DNA of 64,000 nucleotides, from the NCBI RefSeq assembly GCF_021554725.1, contig NZ_JAIZDP010000001.1, positions 1 to 64,000 on the forward strand. The letters are read 5' to 3'. The position numbers and the translations under genes are program-made. The notes under the pieces were generated by a model. The model saw nothing but the letters and a program-made list of their open reading frames with translations, searched no databases and was not told the origin of the DNA. The DNA comes from Sinomonas notoginsengisoli. Lineage in GTDB: Bacteria > Actinomycetota > Actinomycetes > Actinomycetales > Micrococcaceae. This document shows, piece after piece, positions 1 through 9,218 of this stretch (the first letter of the stretch is position 1; each line of letters opens with the position of its first letter).

Positions 1-64
1 AGGCGGCCACTCGGCGTCGTGCACGGCTCGGTGACGGTACGGCCGTCTGGTGCCTGAGGGAGTG

Positions 65-901
65 CTAGCGCGAGACCCGTGGGCGGAACTCGCGGCTCTG
101 CTGGAGGATCGCGCCGAGCAGTTCGTCGTAGAGGGCGGACGTGCCCCGCGCGGCCTCGCCCGGCCAATGGTGCACGGCGTGCGCAGCGCCCTGGATCTGC
201 TGCCAGTTGGCGACCTCCGGGATATACGGCTCGAACAGCAGCGGGCCGAACATCTGCTTCATCTCTTCGAGGCGGTAGCCGTGCTCGGTCGACGACGGCC
301 GCACGCGGTTCGCGACGATGCCCGCGGGTGAGAGCTTCTGCGCATACTCCTGCTTGAAGAGCTGGATGGCCCTCAGCGTTCGCTCGGTGCCTGCAACGGA
401 GAAGAGGCCGGGCTCGGCGACGAGGAGGACCCGGTGGCTTGCGGCCCAGGCCATCCGGGTGAGGCCATTGAGAGAGGGCGGGCAGTCGATGAGAACGAGG
501 CCGTACCCCTCGATTCCATCGAGAACCATCGAGAGGCGCCGCAGATCGCGGCGGCCCAGGTCCGGGCGGTCGTAGACGCTGCTGAGCGAGCCGCCGTACG
601 CGACGTCGAGGACTCGGTTCTGCTGGCCCGTGAGGGCTGCGGCGCGCCGTACCCATGGGCTCGAGACCACATTGTCCTCGAGGAAGACACGCTTGGGGGA
701 CTTGAGCATCCGCCCCACCTCAAGCTTGCCGCCCGGGTCCACGCCGAGCGCCGTCGAGGCATCAGCGTGCGGATCGAGGTCGACCACCAGAGTGGGGATC
801 CCGGATGCGAGGGCTGCTGACGCGAGCCCTGTGGTCACCGAGGTTTTCCCGACTCCACCCTTGAGGCTGCTGATGCTGAGTACTTGCACGTGAGATTCCA
901 C
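65..901 (-). CDS. ParA/MinD-family ATPase (orphan)
   Basis: This is a deviant Walker A ATPase of the ParA/Soj family, which as a family positions DNA or protein cargo by ATP-driven dimerisation on the nucleoid. The sequence shows KGGVGKT at residues 14-20, the A' motif DLDPHAD at 41-47 and Walker B LIDCPPS at 137-143. The length of 278 residues is normal for ParA. The start is a GTG at 901; a second in-frame GTG at 889, preceded by GTGGA, is equally plausible and would remove four residues. No ParB gene is adjacent, and the neighbour, pyc, is divergent, so the cargo is unknown. It is less likely to be the chromosomal ParA, which normally lies beside parB near oriC. Confidence 0.85.
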   Translation of the reverse strand: MESHVQVLSISSLKGGVGKTSVTTGLASAALASGIPTLVVDLDPHADASTALGVDPGGKLEVGRMLKSPKRVFLEDNVVSSPWVRRAAALTGQQNRVLDVAYGGSLSSVYDRPDLGRRDLRRLSMVLDGIEGYGLVLIDCPPSLNGLTRMAWAASHRVLLVAEPGLFSVAGTERTLRAIQLFKQEYAQKLSPAGIVANRVRPSSTEHGYRLEEMKQMFGPLLFEPYIPEVANWQQIQGAAHAVHHWPGEAARGTSALYDELLGAILQQSREFRPRVSR

Positions 902-1006
902 TATCTATCCGCTGGCCGACCCTCACCATCCTAATGGCCCTTGCCGGCCGCCCCGGGCCACGCCACAGCTCGGAGCCTCTCGGTGCATCCGCTGCATGAG
1001 CGCCAG

Positions 1007-1035
1007 CTGCGATCCGCGAAACGAGACGTTACGAT
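1007..1035 (+). promoter_or_regulatory. possible pyc promoter
   Basis: CTGCGA at 1007-1012 and TACGAT at 1030-1035 are separated by 17 bases and lie about 95 bases before the pyc start. The -10 fits nAnnnT but the -35 is poor, so this is only a candidate. Confidence 0.25.
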
Positions 1036-1130
1036 CGTGATTCAAGGCACAGAACGTTGTCCTGATACTTTGCTGCCATAGACACTAGGCACCACCTAGA
1101 CCAATCCTGCGTTGCGATAACAGGAGTCCC

Positions 1131-4100
1131 ATGTTCTCCAAAATTCTGGTAGGGAACCGCGGCGAAATAGCGATCCGCGCGTTTCGTGCGGGCTACGAGC
1201 TCGGTGCCAAGACGGTCGCGGTGTTCCCGCACGAAGACCGCAACTCGATCCACCGGCAGAAGGCGGACGAGGCCTACCTCATCGGCGAGGAGGGCCACCC
1301 CGTCCGCGCGTACCTCGACGTGGATGAGATTATCCGTGTGGCCAAAGGGGCCGGAGCGGATGCAATTTACCCCGGGTACGGATTCCTCTCCGAGAACCCC
1401 GAGATGGCCCGTGCAGCTGAGCGCGCGGGAATCACCTTCGTGGGGCCGCCTGCGGACGTCCTCGAGCTTGCCGGCCACAAGGTCCACGCGCTCGAGGCTG
1501 CCCGGAAGGCCGGCATCCCGGTCCTGAACTCGTCGGCGCCGAGCTCGGACGTTGAGGAGCTCCTGGCAGCGGCGGACACGATCGGCTTCCCGATCTTCGT
1601 CAAGGCCGTGGCCGGTGGCGGCGGGCGCGGCATGCGGCGCGTCGACACGCGCGATGCGCTCCCCGACTCGCTCAACGCCGCGATGCGCGAGGCAGATGCA
1701 GCCTTCGGCGATCCGACGGTGTTCCTCGAGCAGGCGGTGCTGCGACCGCGCCACATCGAGGTCCAGGTCCTCGCCGACGCCGAGGGCAACGTGGTCCACT
1801 TGTTCGAACGTGACTGCTCGCTCCAGCGCCGCCACCAGAAGGTCATCGAGATCGCGCCGGCACCCCAGCTGGACGAGAATATCCGCCAGGCTTTGTACTC
1901 GGACGCGATCAAGTTCGCCAAGGCCCTCGGCTACGTGAACGCCGGCACCGTCGAGTTCCTCGTCGACACGGTGGGCGAGCGGAAGGGCCAGCACGTGTTC
2001 ATTGAGATGAACCCGCGCATCCAGGTCGAGCACACCGTGACCGAGGAGGTCACCGACGTCGACCTCGTCCAGGCCCAGCTGCGCATCGCCGCGGGAGAGA
2101 CGCTCGAGGACCTCGGCCTCACGCAGGACAAGATCCACCTCAAGGGCGCCGCGCTCCAGTGCCGCATCACCACTGAGGACCCGGGCAACGGCTTCCGGCC
2201 GGACGTCGGCAAGATCACCGGGTACCGGTCGGCGGGCGGCGCGGGTGTCCGTCTCGACGGCGGCACGATCTACCAGGGCGCCGAGATCAGCCCACACTTC
2301 GACTCGATGCTCGTCAAGCTCACGTGCCGCGGCCGCGACTACGCCACGGCGGTCAAGCGTGCGCGGCGCGCCTTGGCGGAATTCCGTATCCGCGGCGTCT
2401 CCACGAACATCCCGTTCCTCCAGGCGGTGCTCGACGACGAGGACTTCGTGGCCGGCAACGTGGCCACCTCGTTCATCGACGAACGGCCCGAGCTGCTCAA
2501 GGCTCGCTCGTCCGCGGACCGCGGCACCAGGCTGCTGACCTGGCTGGCCGAGGTGACGGTCAACAAGCCGAACGGTGAGCTCACGGTCCACGCGGACCCG
2601 CGCGACAAGCTGCCCAAGGTGGATCTCTCGGACGCCCCTGCGGGATCGCGGCAGCGCCTGCTCGACCTGGGCCCCGAGGGCTTCGCGAAGGCGCTGCGGG
2701 AGCAGAACGCCGTCGCCGTCACCGACACGACATTCCGCGACGCCCACCAGTCGCTCCTGGCTACCCGAGTCCGGACGCGTGACCTCGTCGCCGCCGGGCC
2801 GGCCGTCTCGGTCCTCACCCCCGAGCTCCTCTCGGTCGAGGCGTGGGGCGGTGCGACGTACGACGTCGCGCTGCGCTTCCTCGGCGAGGACCCGTGGCAG
2901 CGCCTCGCCGCCCTCCGCAAGGCGATCCCGAACATCTGCCTCCAGATGCTCCTGCGCGGACGCAACACGGTGGGCTACACGCCGTACCCAGAGGAGGTGA
3001 CGGTTGCCTTCGTCAAGGAGGCGGCCGCTACCGGAATCGACATCTTCCGGATCTTTGATGCGCTCAACGACGTGAACCAGATGGCCCCCGCCATCAAGGC
3101 CGTTCGGGAGACGGGGACCGCGGTGGCCGAGGTGGTCCTGTGCTACACGGGCGACCTGCTCGATCCGGCCGAGGACCTCTACACGCTCGAGTACTACCTG
3201 GATCTGGCCCAGAAGGTCGTCGATGCCGGGGCCCATATCATCGCCATCAAGGACATGGCAGGCCTCCTCCGTCCGGCGGCGGCGGCGAAGCTCGTCTCGG
3301 CACTGCGCGAACGCTTCGACCTCCCGGTCCACCTGCACACCCACGATACCGCCGGGGGCCAGCTCGCCACCCTGCTCGCCGCCGTGGACGCCGGGGTCGA
3401 CGCCGTCGACGTCGCCTCGGCGCCGCTCGCCGGCACCACGAGCCAGCCGTCTGCCTCGGCACTCGTCGCCGCCCTCGCGCACACCCCGCGGGACACGGGC
3501 ATCTCGCTGGAGAAGGTGAGTGCACTCGAGCCGTACTGGGAGGCCGTGCGCCGCGTCTACGCCCCGTTCGAGTCCGGACTCCCCGGACCCACCGGGCGGG
3601 TGTACCACCACGAGATCCCGGGCGGACAGCTGTCGAACCTGCGCCAGCAGGCGATCGCCCTCGGGCTTGCCGAGCGCTTCGAGGCGATCGAGGACGTGTA
3701 CGCGGCTGCGGACAGGATTCTCGGCCGGCTCGTCAAGGTCACGCCCTCCTCCAAGGTCGTCGGCGACCTCGCCCTGCACCTCGTGGGCCTCGGTGCCGAT
3801 CCCGAGGAGTTCCGTGAGAACCCGCAGAAGTTCGATATCCCCGAGTCGGTCATCGGCTTCCTCGGCGGTGAGCTCGGCGATCCGCCTGGGGGCTGGCCCG
3901 AGCCCTTCCGCACCAAGGCCCTGCAGGGGCGCACGGTCAAAGTGCGCGAGGAGACTCTCTCCTCCGAGGACTCCGCGGCGCTGCAGGGCGATTCGGCGAC
4001 CCGACGGGCAACGCTGAACCGGCTCCTGTTCCCCGGCCCGACCAAGGACTACCAGGCCAACCGGGATGCCTACGGCAACCTTTCAGTGCTCGACACGCGA

Positions 4101-4532
4101 GACTACCTCTACGGGCTCCAGCGAGGCCACGAGCACATCATCGAACTCGAGAAGGGTGTGCGGCTCATCGCCCAGCTTGAGGCGATCTCGGAGCCCGACG
4201 AGAAGGGCATGCGGACAGTCATCGCAACGCTCAACGGCCAGTCCCGCCCGGTGTCGGTGCGTGACCGCTCCGTTCAGAGCAACGTCAAGCTGGCGGAGAA
4301 GGCGGATGCGACCAACCCTGGTCACGTCGCCGCTCCGTTCGCGGGTGCGGTCACGGTCACGGCCAAGGAGGGCGATCTCGTCCAGGCGGGCGACTCCATC
4401 GCGACCATCGAGGCCATGAAGATGGAGGCCGCGATCACCTCGCCGGTCGCCGGCAAGGTCTCGCGCGTCGTCGTGAGCGGTGTTGAGCAGGTTGAGGGTG
4501 GTGATCTGCTCCTGGTGGTCGGCGCGGAGTAG
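1131..4532 (+). CDS. pyc: pyruvate carboxylase
   Basis: This biotin enzyme makes oxaloacetate from pyruvate, bicarbonate and ATP, and so refills the TCA cycle. The 1133 residues match the usual single-chain form. An N-terminal biotin carboxylase (about 1-450) carries the glycine-rich GGGGRGM loop. The carboxyltransferase domain begins near residue 530 (TDTTFRDAHQS) and has the metal-binding HLHTHDT near 733. The C-terminal biotinyl domain has EAMKMEA with the biotin lysine at residue 1097. The ATG has an AGGAG ribosome-binding site at 1122-1126. The gene is monocistronic: a strong hairpin follows it and its upstream neighbour is divergent. Confidence 0.97.
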   Translation: MFSKILVGNRGEIAIRAFRAGYELGAKTVAVFPHEDRNSIHRQKADEAYLIGEEGHPVRAYLDVDEIIRVAKGAGADAIYPGYGFLSENPEMARAAERAGITFVGPPADVLELAGHKVHALEAARKAGIPVLNSSAPSSDVEELLAAADTIGFPIFVKAVAGGGGRGMRRVDTRDALPDSLNAAMREADAAFGDPTVFLEQAVLRPRHIEVQVLADAEGNVVHLFERDCSLQRRHQKVIEIAPAPQLDENIRQALYSDAIKFAKALGYVNAGTVEFLVDTVGERKGQHVFIEMNPRIQVEHTVTEEVTDVDLVQAQLRIAAGETLEDLGLTQDKIHLKGAALQCRITTEDPGNGFRPDVGKITGYRSAGGAGVRLDGGTIYQGAEISPHFDSMLVKLTCRGRDYATAVKRARRALAEFRIRGVSTNIPFLQAVLDDEDFVAGNVATSFIDERPELLKARSSADRGTRLLTWLAEVTVNKPNGELTVHADPRDKLPKVDLSDAPAGSRQRLLDLGPEGFAKALREQNAVAVTDTTFRDAHQSLLATRVRTRDLVAAGPAVSVLTPELLSVEAWGGATYDVALRFLGEDPWQRLAALRKAIPNICLQMLLRGRNTVGYTPYPEEVTVAFVKEAAATGIDIFRIFDALNDVNQMAPAIKAVRETGTAVAEVVLCYTGDLLDPAEDLYTLEYYLDLAQKVVDAGAHIIAIKDMAGLLRPAAAAKLVSALRERFDLPVHLHTHDTAGGQLATLLAAVDAGVDAVDVASAPLAGTTSQPSASALVAALAHTPRDTGISLEKVSALEPYWEAVRRVYAPFESGLPGPTGRVYHHEIPGGQLSNLRQQAIALGLAERFEAIEDVYAAADRILGRLVKVTPSSKVVGDLALHLVGLGADPEEFRENPQKFDIPESVIGFLGGELGDPPGGWPEPFRTKALQGRTVKVREETLSSEDSAALQGDSATRRATLNRLLFPGPTKDYQANRDAYGNLSVLDTRDYLYGLQRGHEHIIELEKGVRLIAQLEAISEPDEKGMRTVIATLNGQSRPVSVRDRSVQSNVKLAEKADATNPGHVAAPFAGAVTVTAKEGDLVQAGDSIATIEAMKMEAAITSPVAGKVSRVVVSGVEQVEGGDLLLVVGAE

Positions 4533-4550
4533 CGTCTGCACCATGACTGC

Positions 4551-4590
4551 GGCTCGGCCGCGGGCCCGCCTCGGGGCCCGCGGCCGAGCC
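4551..4590 (+). terminator. pyc terminator hairpin
   Basis: A perfect 17-bp G+C-rich stem (4551-4567 with 4574-4590) has a 6-base loop and starts 18 bases after the pyc stop. There is no T-run, as is usual for actinobacterial terminators. Confidence 0.75.
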
Positions 4591-4595
4591 GACGG

Positions 4596-4601
4596 CTAGA
4601 C
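4596..4601 (+). promoter_or_regulatory. -10 hexamer for the MinD-like gene
   Basis: TAGACT, the same hexamer found at several leaderless genes in this window, lies just after the pyc hairpin. It would give a leader of about 75 bases before the ATG at 4684. No convincing -35 was seen. Confidence 0.35.
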
Positions 4602-4683
4602 TGGCCCCGATCGACCACCCGGCCGCTGTGTCGCCGGCAGTGGCACACGTCTTTGGACGTACCGACGAGGCGAACGGGAGCCC

Positions 4684-6117
4684 ATGACCGAGGAGACAAC
4701 GCCCAAGCCCGGGCCGCGACCGCATGCTCGCAAGGCCGCGCCGGACCCGCGCGAGGAGAGCGCCTCGGCCGCGTCCGGGACGTCTGCACCGGAACAGGCT
4801 GTGCCTGCACAGTCCGGGGAGGCAGAGTCCGCACGGCCGTCGGAGGCGGATCACGCAGTGCCGGCGTCATCGCCCGTCGACGTGGTCACCGTGGCAGACG
4901 CCCAGGACCGCATAAGCGCTGATTCCCTCTCGGCATTGAACTCGCTGTCGGTTCCACTCGACCCAAGCGCCGTGCCACAAGCGCCGTCGCAGCCACCGGC
5001 TGGCTGGCTCGCGTCCCACCCGCTCCCGACCTCGGGACCCGGGGTCGCAGGGAAGGCAACGCCCACCGTGGCTGGCACGCCGCCTGTCCCCGACGCCAGT
5101 GGGCCTGCGGCTCCCGGAGCCGACGCGCCCGAGCAGGCCGGGGGCGCCGCCGCCCCCGTCGTGAGCGAGCGGCGAACCCGTGTGGAGGGTCCGGAGCCAG
5201 CCACATCGCTGACATCAGACCGGCTTGTCGCGAAGTCCCCTGCCGCTCCGGTGACGGGGTGGCGCCGGTGGCTGTACTTCGCGACCTTGGGGTACGTGGA
5301 CCTGGGAGACTCCCACGCGGTGCGGCTCCAGCGGGCACTCGAGCATCGGATCGCCACACGGCTGGGGGAGCGCACACGCTACGTCCCCGTGCTCTCCCGG
5401 AAGGGCGGCGTGGGCAAGACCACGGTCACCACGCTGCTCGGCATGGCCCTCGCGGACCTGCGGGAGGACCGCGTGATTGCGATGGACGCCAACCCGGACC
5501 GCGGCACCCTGTCGGACCGCAACCCGGGCCGTGCCACGTACACGGCCCGCCAACTCGTCAAGGACAGGTTCGAGGTCACGTCCTTCGCCCAGCTGTCCAA
5601 TTACACGGCTCGCGAGGGCTCGCGGCTCGACGTGCTCGCCTCGGATGCTGACCCTATGGTTGCCCAGGCGTTCAACGATGCGGACTACCGCGCAGTCACC
5701 GACGTGCTGGGCCGGTACTACTCGATCGTGCTCACGGACTCGGGCACCGGCATGGTGCACTCGGTCATGCAGGGCACGCTCGAGAAGGCCGACGCCGTTG
5801 TCCTCGTCTCTGGCGGGAGCGTCGACGAGGCGCGGCTCGCCTCCGAGACGCTTTCCTGGCTTGAGGCGCACGGGCGAGACGATCTAGTGCGCAAGGCCAT
5901 CGTCGTCATCAACATGGCAGCCGGCGATGGGACGCGGGTGGATGTGGACGAGATCGAGGATCATTTCCGCACGCGTGTCCGGCACGTCGTGCGGATCCCG
6001 CACGACCGGCACCTCGCCGAGGGGTCACAGATCGACTTCGCCAAGCTCCGCCCCGCAACACGTGAGGCGGCCATCCAGCTCGCGTCCCTCGTCGTCGACG
6101 AGCTCACGGAGGACTGA
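4684..6117 (+). CDS. MinD/ParA-like ATPase with long disordered N-terminus
   Basis: The first 235 or so residues are rich in Ala, Pro, Gly and Ser and look disordered. The C-terminal half is a ParA/MinD-type ATPase with RKGGVGKTTVTT near residues 238-249, the A' region MDANPDRGTLSDR, and a Walker B-like VLTDSGTG. This layout resembles MinD-like proteins linked to type VII secretion in mycobacteria (EspI/Rv3876 type), but no ESX genes are in the window, so that link is only an analogy. The ATG at 4684 has GGGAG upstream. It stands alone between pyc and the convergent acyl-CoA synthetase gene. The function is unknown. Confidence 0.8.
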   Translation: MTEETTPKPGPRPHARKAAPDPREESASAASGTSAPEQAVPAQSGEAESARPSEADHAVPASSPVDVVTVADAQDRISADSLSALNSLSVPLDPSAVPQAPSQPPAGWLASHPLPTSGPGVAGKATPTVAGTPPVPDASGPAAPGADAPEQAGGAAAPVVSERRTRVEGPEPATSLTSDRLVAKSPAAPVTGWRRWLYFATLGYVDLGDSHAVRLQRALEHRIATRLGERTRYVPVLSRKGGVGKTTVTTLLGMALADLREDRVIAMDANPDRGTLSDRNPGRATYTARQLVKDRFEVTSFAQLSNYTAREGSRLDVLASDADPMVAQAFNDADYRAVTDVLGRYYSIVLTDSGTGMVHSVMQGTLEKADAVVLVSGGSVDEARLASETLSWLEAHGRDDLVRKAIVVINMAAGDGTRVDVDEIEDHFRTRVRHVVRIPHDRHLAEGSQIDFAKLRPATREAAIQLASLVVDELTED

Positions 6118-6148
6118 GCCGGCGAAGGCCGGATGGCCCCCGCCGGCT
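6117..6148. terminator. hairpin between convergent genes
   Basis: AGCCGGCG at 6117-6124 pairs with CGCCGGCT at 6141-6148, and the spacer contains an inner GGCC/GGCC pairing. It lies between the stops of the MinD-like gene and the convergent fadD-like gene and could serve both. Confidence 0.5.
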
Positions 6149-6158
6149 GTGAGGCGAC

Positions 6159-7979
6159 TCAGACGACGCTCGGCTTCGGTGCGGAGTAGATCTCGTCGAC
6201 ATACTCGCCGAAATCGGTCATGACCTGATCCCTCTTGACCTTCAGAGAGGGGGTCAGGTGCCCCGAGTCTTCCGTGAAGTCCGTCGGGACGATCCGGAAG
6301 GACTTGATGGCCTCCGCTCTGGACACGCTCGAGTTGGCGTGGTCGATGACGGTCTGCACGTGGGCGAGGACGGCTGGGTGCGTCGTGGCGTCCTGCACGG
6401 ACAACCCCGCAGGGAGGCCACTGCGCTCGAGCCAGCCGGGCAGCGCCTCCTCGTCGAGAGTCACGAGGGCGGCGATGAACGGACGCTTCTCGCCCACGAC
6501 CACGACCTGCGACACGAGCGTGTCCGCACGGATCTCGTCCTCGAGCGGCGCGGGGGCCACGTTCTTGCCCCCGGCCGTGATGATGATGTCCTTCTTGCGG
6601 CCGGTGATGCGCAAATAGCCGTCGGCGTCGAGTTCGCCGACATCCCCGGTGTGGAACCAGCCGTCGGTGAATGCCTGGGTCTGGAGCTCAGGCAGGTTGT
6701 AGTACCCGCGCATGACGCACACGCCCTTGGCGAGGATCTCCCCGTCGTCCGCGATCCGCACGCCATTGCCGGGCAGCGGGGGGCCCACGGTTCCGATCTT
6801 GACGAGCGACGGGGTGCCGACCGTAAGCGGTGCCGTGGTCTCAGTGAGCCCGTATCCCTCGAGCACGAGGAGCCCAACGCCGTGGAAGAAATGGCCGAGC
6901 CGCTCGCCGAGCGGTCCGCCTCCGGATACCGCGTACTTGACGTGACCGCCCATCGCGGCGCGCAGCTTCCTGTAGACGAGCACGTCGTACAGTGCATGCT
7001 GGAGCCGGAGCCCGAGAGACGGCTTGCCACCGTCCTCGTGCGCCTTGGACCAGGTGATTGCAATGTCCCCGGCCCGATGGAAGATCTTGCCCTTGCCGCT
7101 GTCCTCGGCCTTCGTGAGCGCAGAGTTGTAGACCCTCTCGAAGATGCGTGGGACAACGAGGAGGAAGGTCGGCTCGAAGCTCTGCAGATCCGCGAGGAGG
7201 TTCTTGACGTCCGGGGTGTGCGCAACCTGGGCGCCCGCAGCCACCGCCAGAACGGAGATGAACCGCCCGAACACGTGCGCGAGTGGGAGGAACATGATCG
7301 TCTTCGATTTGGGTTTGACCACCACGCCGAGAGCCATGGCAGCGTTCTCGGACAGCGCGACGAAGTTCCCGTGGGTGAGTTCACAGCCCTTGGGCCGGCC
7401 CATTGTGCCCGAGGTGTAGATGATCGTGGCTACCGATTCGAGCGTCGCTGCCGACCGGCGCGTCTCGAGCACCTCGTCGGAGACGCTGGCACCGGCCGCG
7501 CGGAGGGCGTCGAGGCCCGCAGTGCTCATCTGCCAGACATGCTTCATCGCTGCCAGGCCCTCGGAGTCGACCGCCTGGCGGATCGCGTTCTCATGATGCG
7601 CGTTCTCGCCGAAGGCGGCCACGGCACCCGAGTTGTCGAGGTTCCACGCAATCTGGCTGGGCGACGAGGTCTCATAGACGGGCACGGAGACAGCTCCCGC
7701 GAACCAGATTGCGAAATCCACGAGGGTCCACTCGTAGCATGTGCGCGCCATGATGCCGACGCGGTCGCCGAGGCCCACGCCCTCGGCGATGAGTCCCTTC
7801 GCGATCCGTTCGACATCGGCGCGGAACTCCTTCGCGCTCACGTCCTGCCATGTGCCGGATGCGTCCCGCTTTGCGAAGAGGGCAGGGTTCGCTGGCTTCT
7901 CCGCCTGCTCGAGGACGAAGTCCGTGGTGTTGCGGGCAACGGGGGTCGGAATGAGGGGCGGGACGATCTTTTCGCGCAC
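6159..7979 (-). CDS. long-chain acyl-CoA synthetase (AMP-forming)
   Basis: This adenylate-forming ligase would activate long-chain fatty acids to acyl-CoA. The AMP-binding signature IIYTSGTMGRPKGCE lies near residues 184-198. A later GYGLTETTAP motif and TGDVGELDADGYL, followed by GRKKDIIITAGGKNV, are the usual A4-A8 elements. The GTG start at 7979 is chosen because AAGGAGA (7984-7990) lies just upstream and the protein then begins at a conserved VREKIVPPLIP-like N-terminus, giving 606 residues. The frame stays open to 9080 but overlaps the glucokinase gene there and is not coding. M. tuberculosis has FadD15 in the same neighbourhood (pknL/aroG/plsC), so it is probably the orthologue. Confidence 0.93.
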   Translation of the reverse strand: MREKIVPPLIPTPVARNTTDFVLEQAEKPANPALFAKRDASGTWQDVSAKEFRADVERIAKGLIAEGVGLGDRVGIMARTCYEWTLVDFAIWFAGAVSVPVYETSSPSQIAWNLDNSGAVAAFGENAHHENAIRQAVDSEGLAAMKHVWQMSTAGLDALRAAGASVSDEVLETRRSAATLESVATIIYTSGTMGRPKGCELTHGNFVALSENAAMALGVVVKPKSKTIMFLPLAHVFGRFISVLAVAAGAQVAHTPDVKNLLADLQSFEPTFLLVVPRIFERVYNSALTKAEDSGKGKIFHRAGDIAITWSKAHEDGGKPSLGLRLQHALYDVLVYRKLRAAMGGHVKYAVSGGGPLGERLGHFFHGVGLLVLEGYGLTETTAPLTVGTPSLVKIGTVGPPLPGNGVRIADDGEILAKGVCVMRGYYNLPELQTQAFTDGWFHTGDVGELDADGYLRITGRKKDIIITAGGKNVAPAPLEDEIRADTLVSQVVVVGEKRPFIAALVTLDEEALPGWLERSGLPAGLSVQDATTHPAVLAHVQTVIDHANSSVSRAEAIKSFRIVPTDFTEDSGHLTPSLKVKRDQVMTDFGEYVDEIYSAPKPSVV

Positions 7980-8140
7980 GATATCTCCTTCGGTATCTCC
8001 CGGGGGCGCGGGAGATGGCTTAACCATATCCAAGCGCACCGGCGGGCGTGTGCCGTGGATCACGGCACCAAAGCTACTGGTGAGTAACAATAGCCGTCGC
8101 GGTCGGCTCGCGCCACACGGGTCCTCTGGGGGGACGCCAC

Positions 8141-8146
8141 TAGACT
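8141..8146 (+). promoter_or_regulatory. leaderless -10 (TAGACT) of the glucokinase gene
   Basis: TAGACT ends 7 bases before the GTG at 8154 and there is no Shine-Dalgarno sequence, so transcription should begin at or next to the start codon. Confidence 0.55.
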
Positions 8147-8153
8147 GGCCCCC

Positions 8154-9218
8154 GTGCGCAGACCCCGCTTCGCCCCGACCTTCCGGCCCCGAGACCCACG
8201 GCTGGGCCCCAAGGGGCTTGCGATCGGTATCGACATTGGTGGCACCAAGGTCGCGGCGGGGGTGGTCGACGCCGCAGGTCGTGTGCTCCGGCGCGCCCGG
8301 CGCGCAACTCCGGGAACGCAGCCACGCGAGGTGGAGCGGGTCATCACCGAGCTCGTCGAGGAGCTGAGCACCGCACACCGCATCGCTTCGGTGGGGATCG
8401 GCGCAGCTGGATGGATGGACCTCGAGGGGGGAACCGTGCTGTTCAGCCCTCACCTTGTCTGGCGCAACGAGCCGCTCCGCGCCAACCTCGAGAAACTCCT
8501 CCGCCGTCGGGTCCACCTGGCCAACGATGCCGATGCCGCGGCGTGGGCCGAGTGGCGTTTCGGTGCTGGCCAGCGAGAGAGCCGACTCGTCTGCATCACT
8601 CTGGGCACCGGGATCGGGGGCGGGATGGTCATGTCCGGCCGTCTCGAGCGCGGACGCTATGGGGTCGCCGGCGAATTCGGGCACCAGGTCATCGTCCCGG
8701 GAGGCCACCGATGCGAATGCGGCAACCGTGGGTGCTGGGAGCAGTACGCCTCCGGCAACGCCCTGGGGCGCGAAGCGCGGGAGCTCGCCCGCGCCAACTC
8801 GCCGGTCGCTCAGGAGCTGCTGCGTGCCGTTGGGGGCAATCCGGAGCGGATCACGGGGGCAGTCGTCACCGAACTCGCGCAGGCCGGAGACGCGGCATCC
8901 ATGGAGCTCCTCGAGGAGGTCGGAGAGTGGCTGGGACTCGGTCTGGCGAACCTCGCGGCGGCGCTGGACCCCGGCACGTTCGTGATCGGCGGCGGGCTCT
9001 GTGACGCGGGCGAGCTCCTTCTTGCCCCAGCGCGGCGGGCGTTCGCGCGGAATCTCACAGGACGCGGGTTCAGGCCTCAAGCGCGGATCGTGCGCGCGGC
9101 GCTCGGTACCGAGGCCGGACTCATCGGTGCTGCGGACCTTTCGCGGGTGAACTTCCGGTCAGACAGGTCGCTGCGGCGAGGCGTCGGCGGCAGGGGTGTG
9201 GCGACTCCGGCCACTTAG
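8154..9218 (+). CDS. ROK-family glucokinase
   Basis: This is a ROK-fold sugar kinase, most likely glucokinase, phosphorylating glucose with ATP. IDIGGTK (phosphate-1) lies near residues 25-31, the catalytic region ANDADAAAW follows, then GTGIGGG, GEFGH and the ROK zinc motif CECGNRGCWEQ near residue 186. There is no N-terminal DNA-binding helix-turn-helix, which argues for an enzyme rather than a repressor. The GTG start lies 7 bases after a TAGACT -10. The first 20 or so residues are an Arg/Pro-rich extension before the core, so a later start cannot be excluded. Its 3' end overlaps the convergent membrane-protein gene by four bases. Confidence 0.88.
   Translation: MRRPRFAPTFRPRDPRLGPKGLAIGIDIGGTKVAAGVVDAAGRVLRRARRATPGTQPREVERVITELVEELSTAHRIASVGIGAAGWMDLEGGTVLFSPHLVWRNEPLRANLEKLLRRRVHLANDADAAAWAEWRFGAGQRESRLVCITLGTGIGGGMVMSGRLERGRYGVAGEFGHQVIVPGGHRCECGNRGCWEQYASGNALGREARELARANSPVAQELLRAVGGNPERITGAVVTELAQAGDAASMELLEEVGEWLGLGLANLAAALDPGTFVIGGGLCDAGELLLAPARRAFARNLTGRGFRPQARIVRAALGTEAGLIGAADLSRVNFRSDRSLRRGVGGRGVATPAT

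Noticed and set aside
1-64. Left-edge sequence
   Set aside because: Too short to assign; nothing beyond the 3' flank of the ParA gene was seen.
1029-3779. A 916-codon open frame antisense to pyc
   Set aside because: It is the reverse-frame shadow of a G+C-rich gene; composition is Arg/Gly/Asp-heavy, no domain is recognisable, and pyc is certain.
7980-9080. Upstream extension of the acyl-CoA synthetase frame
   Set aside because: It lies antisense to the glucokinase gene, and the family start with a good ribosome-binding site is at 7979.
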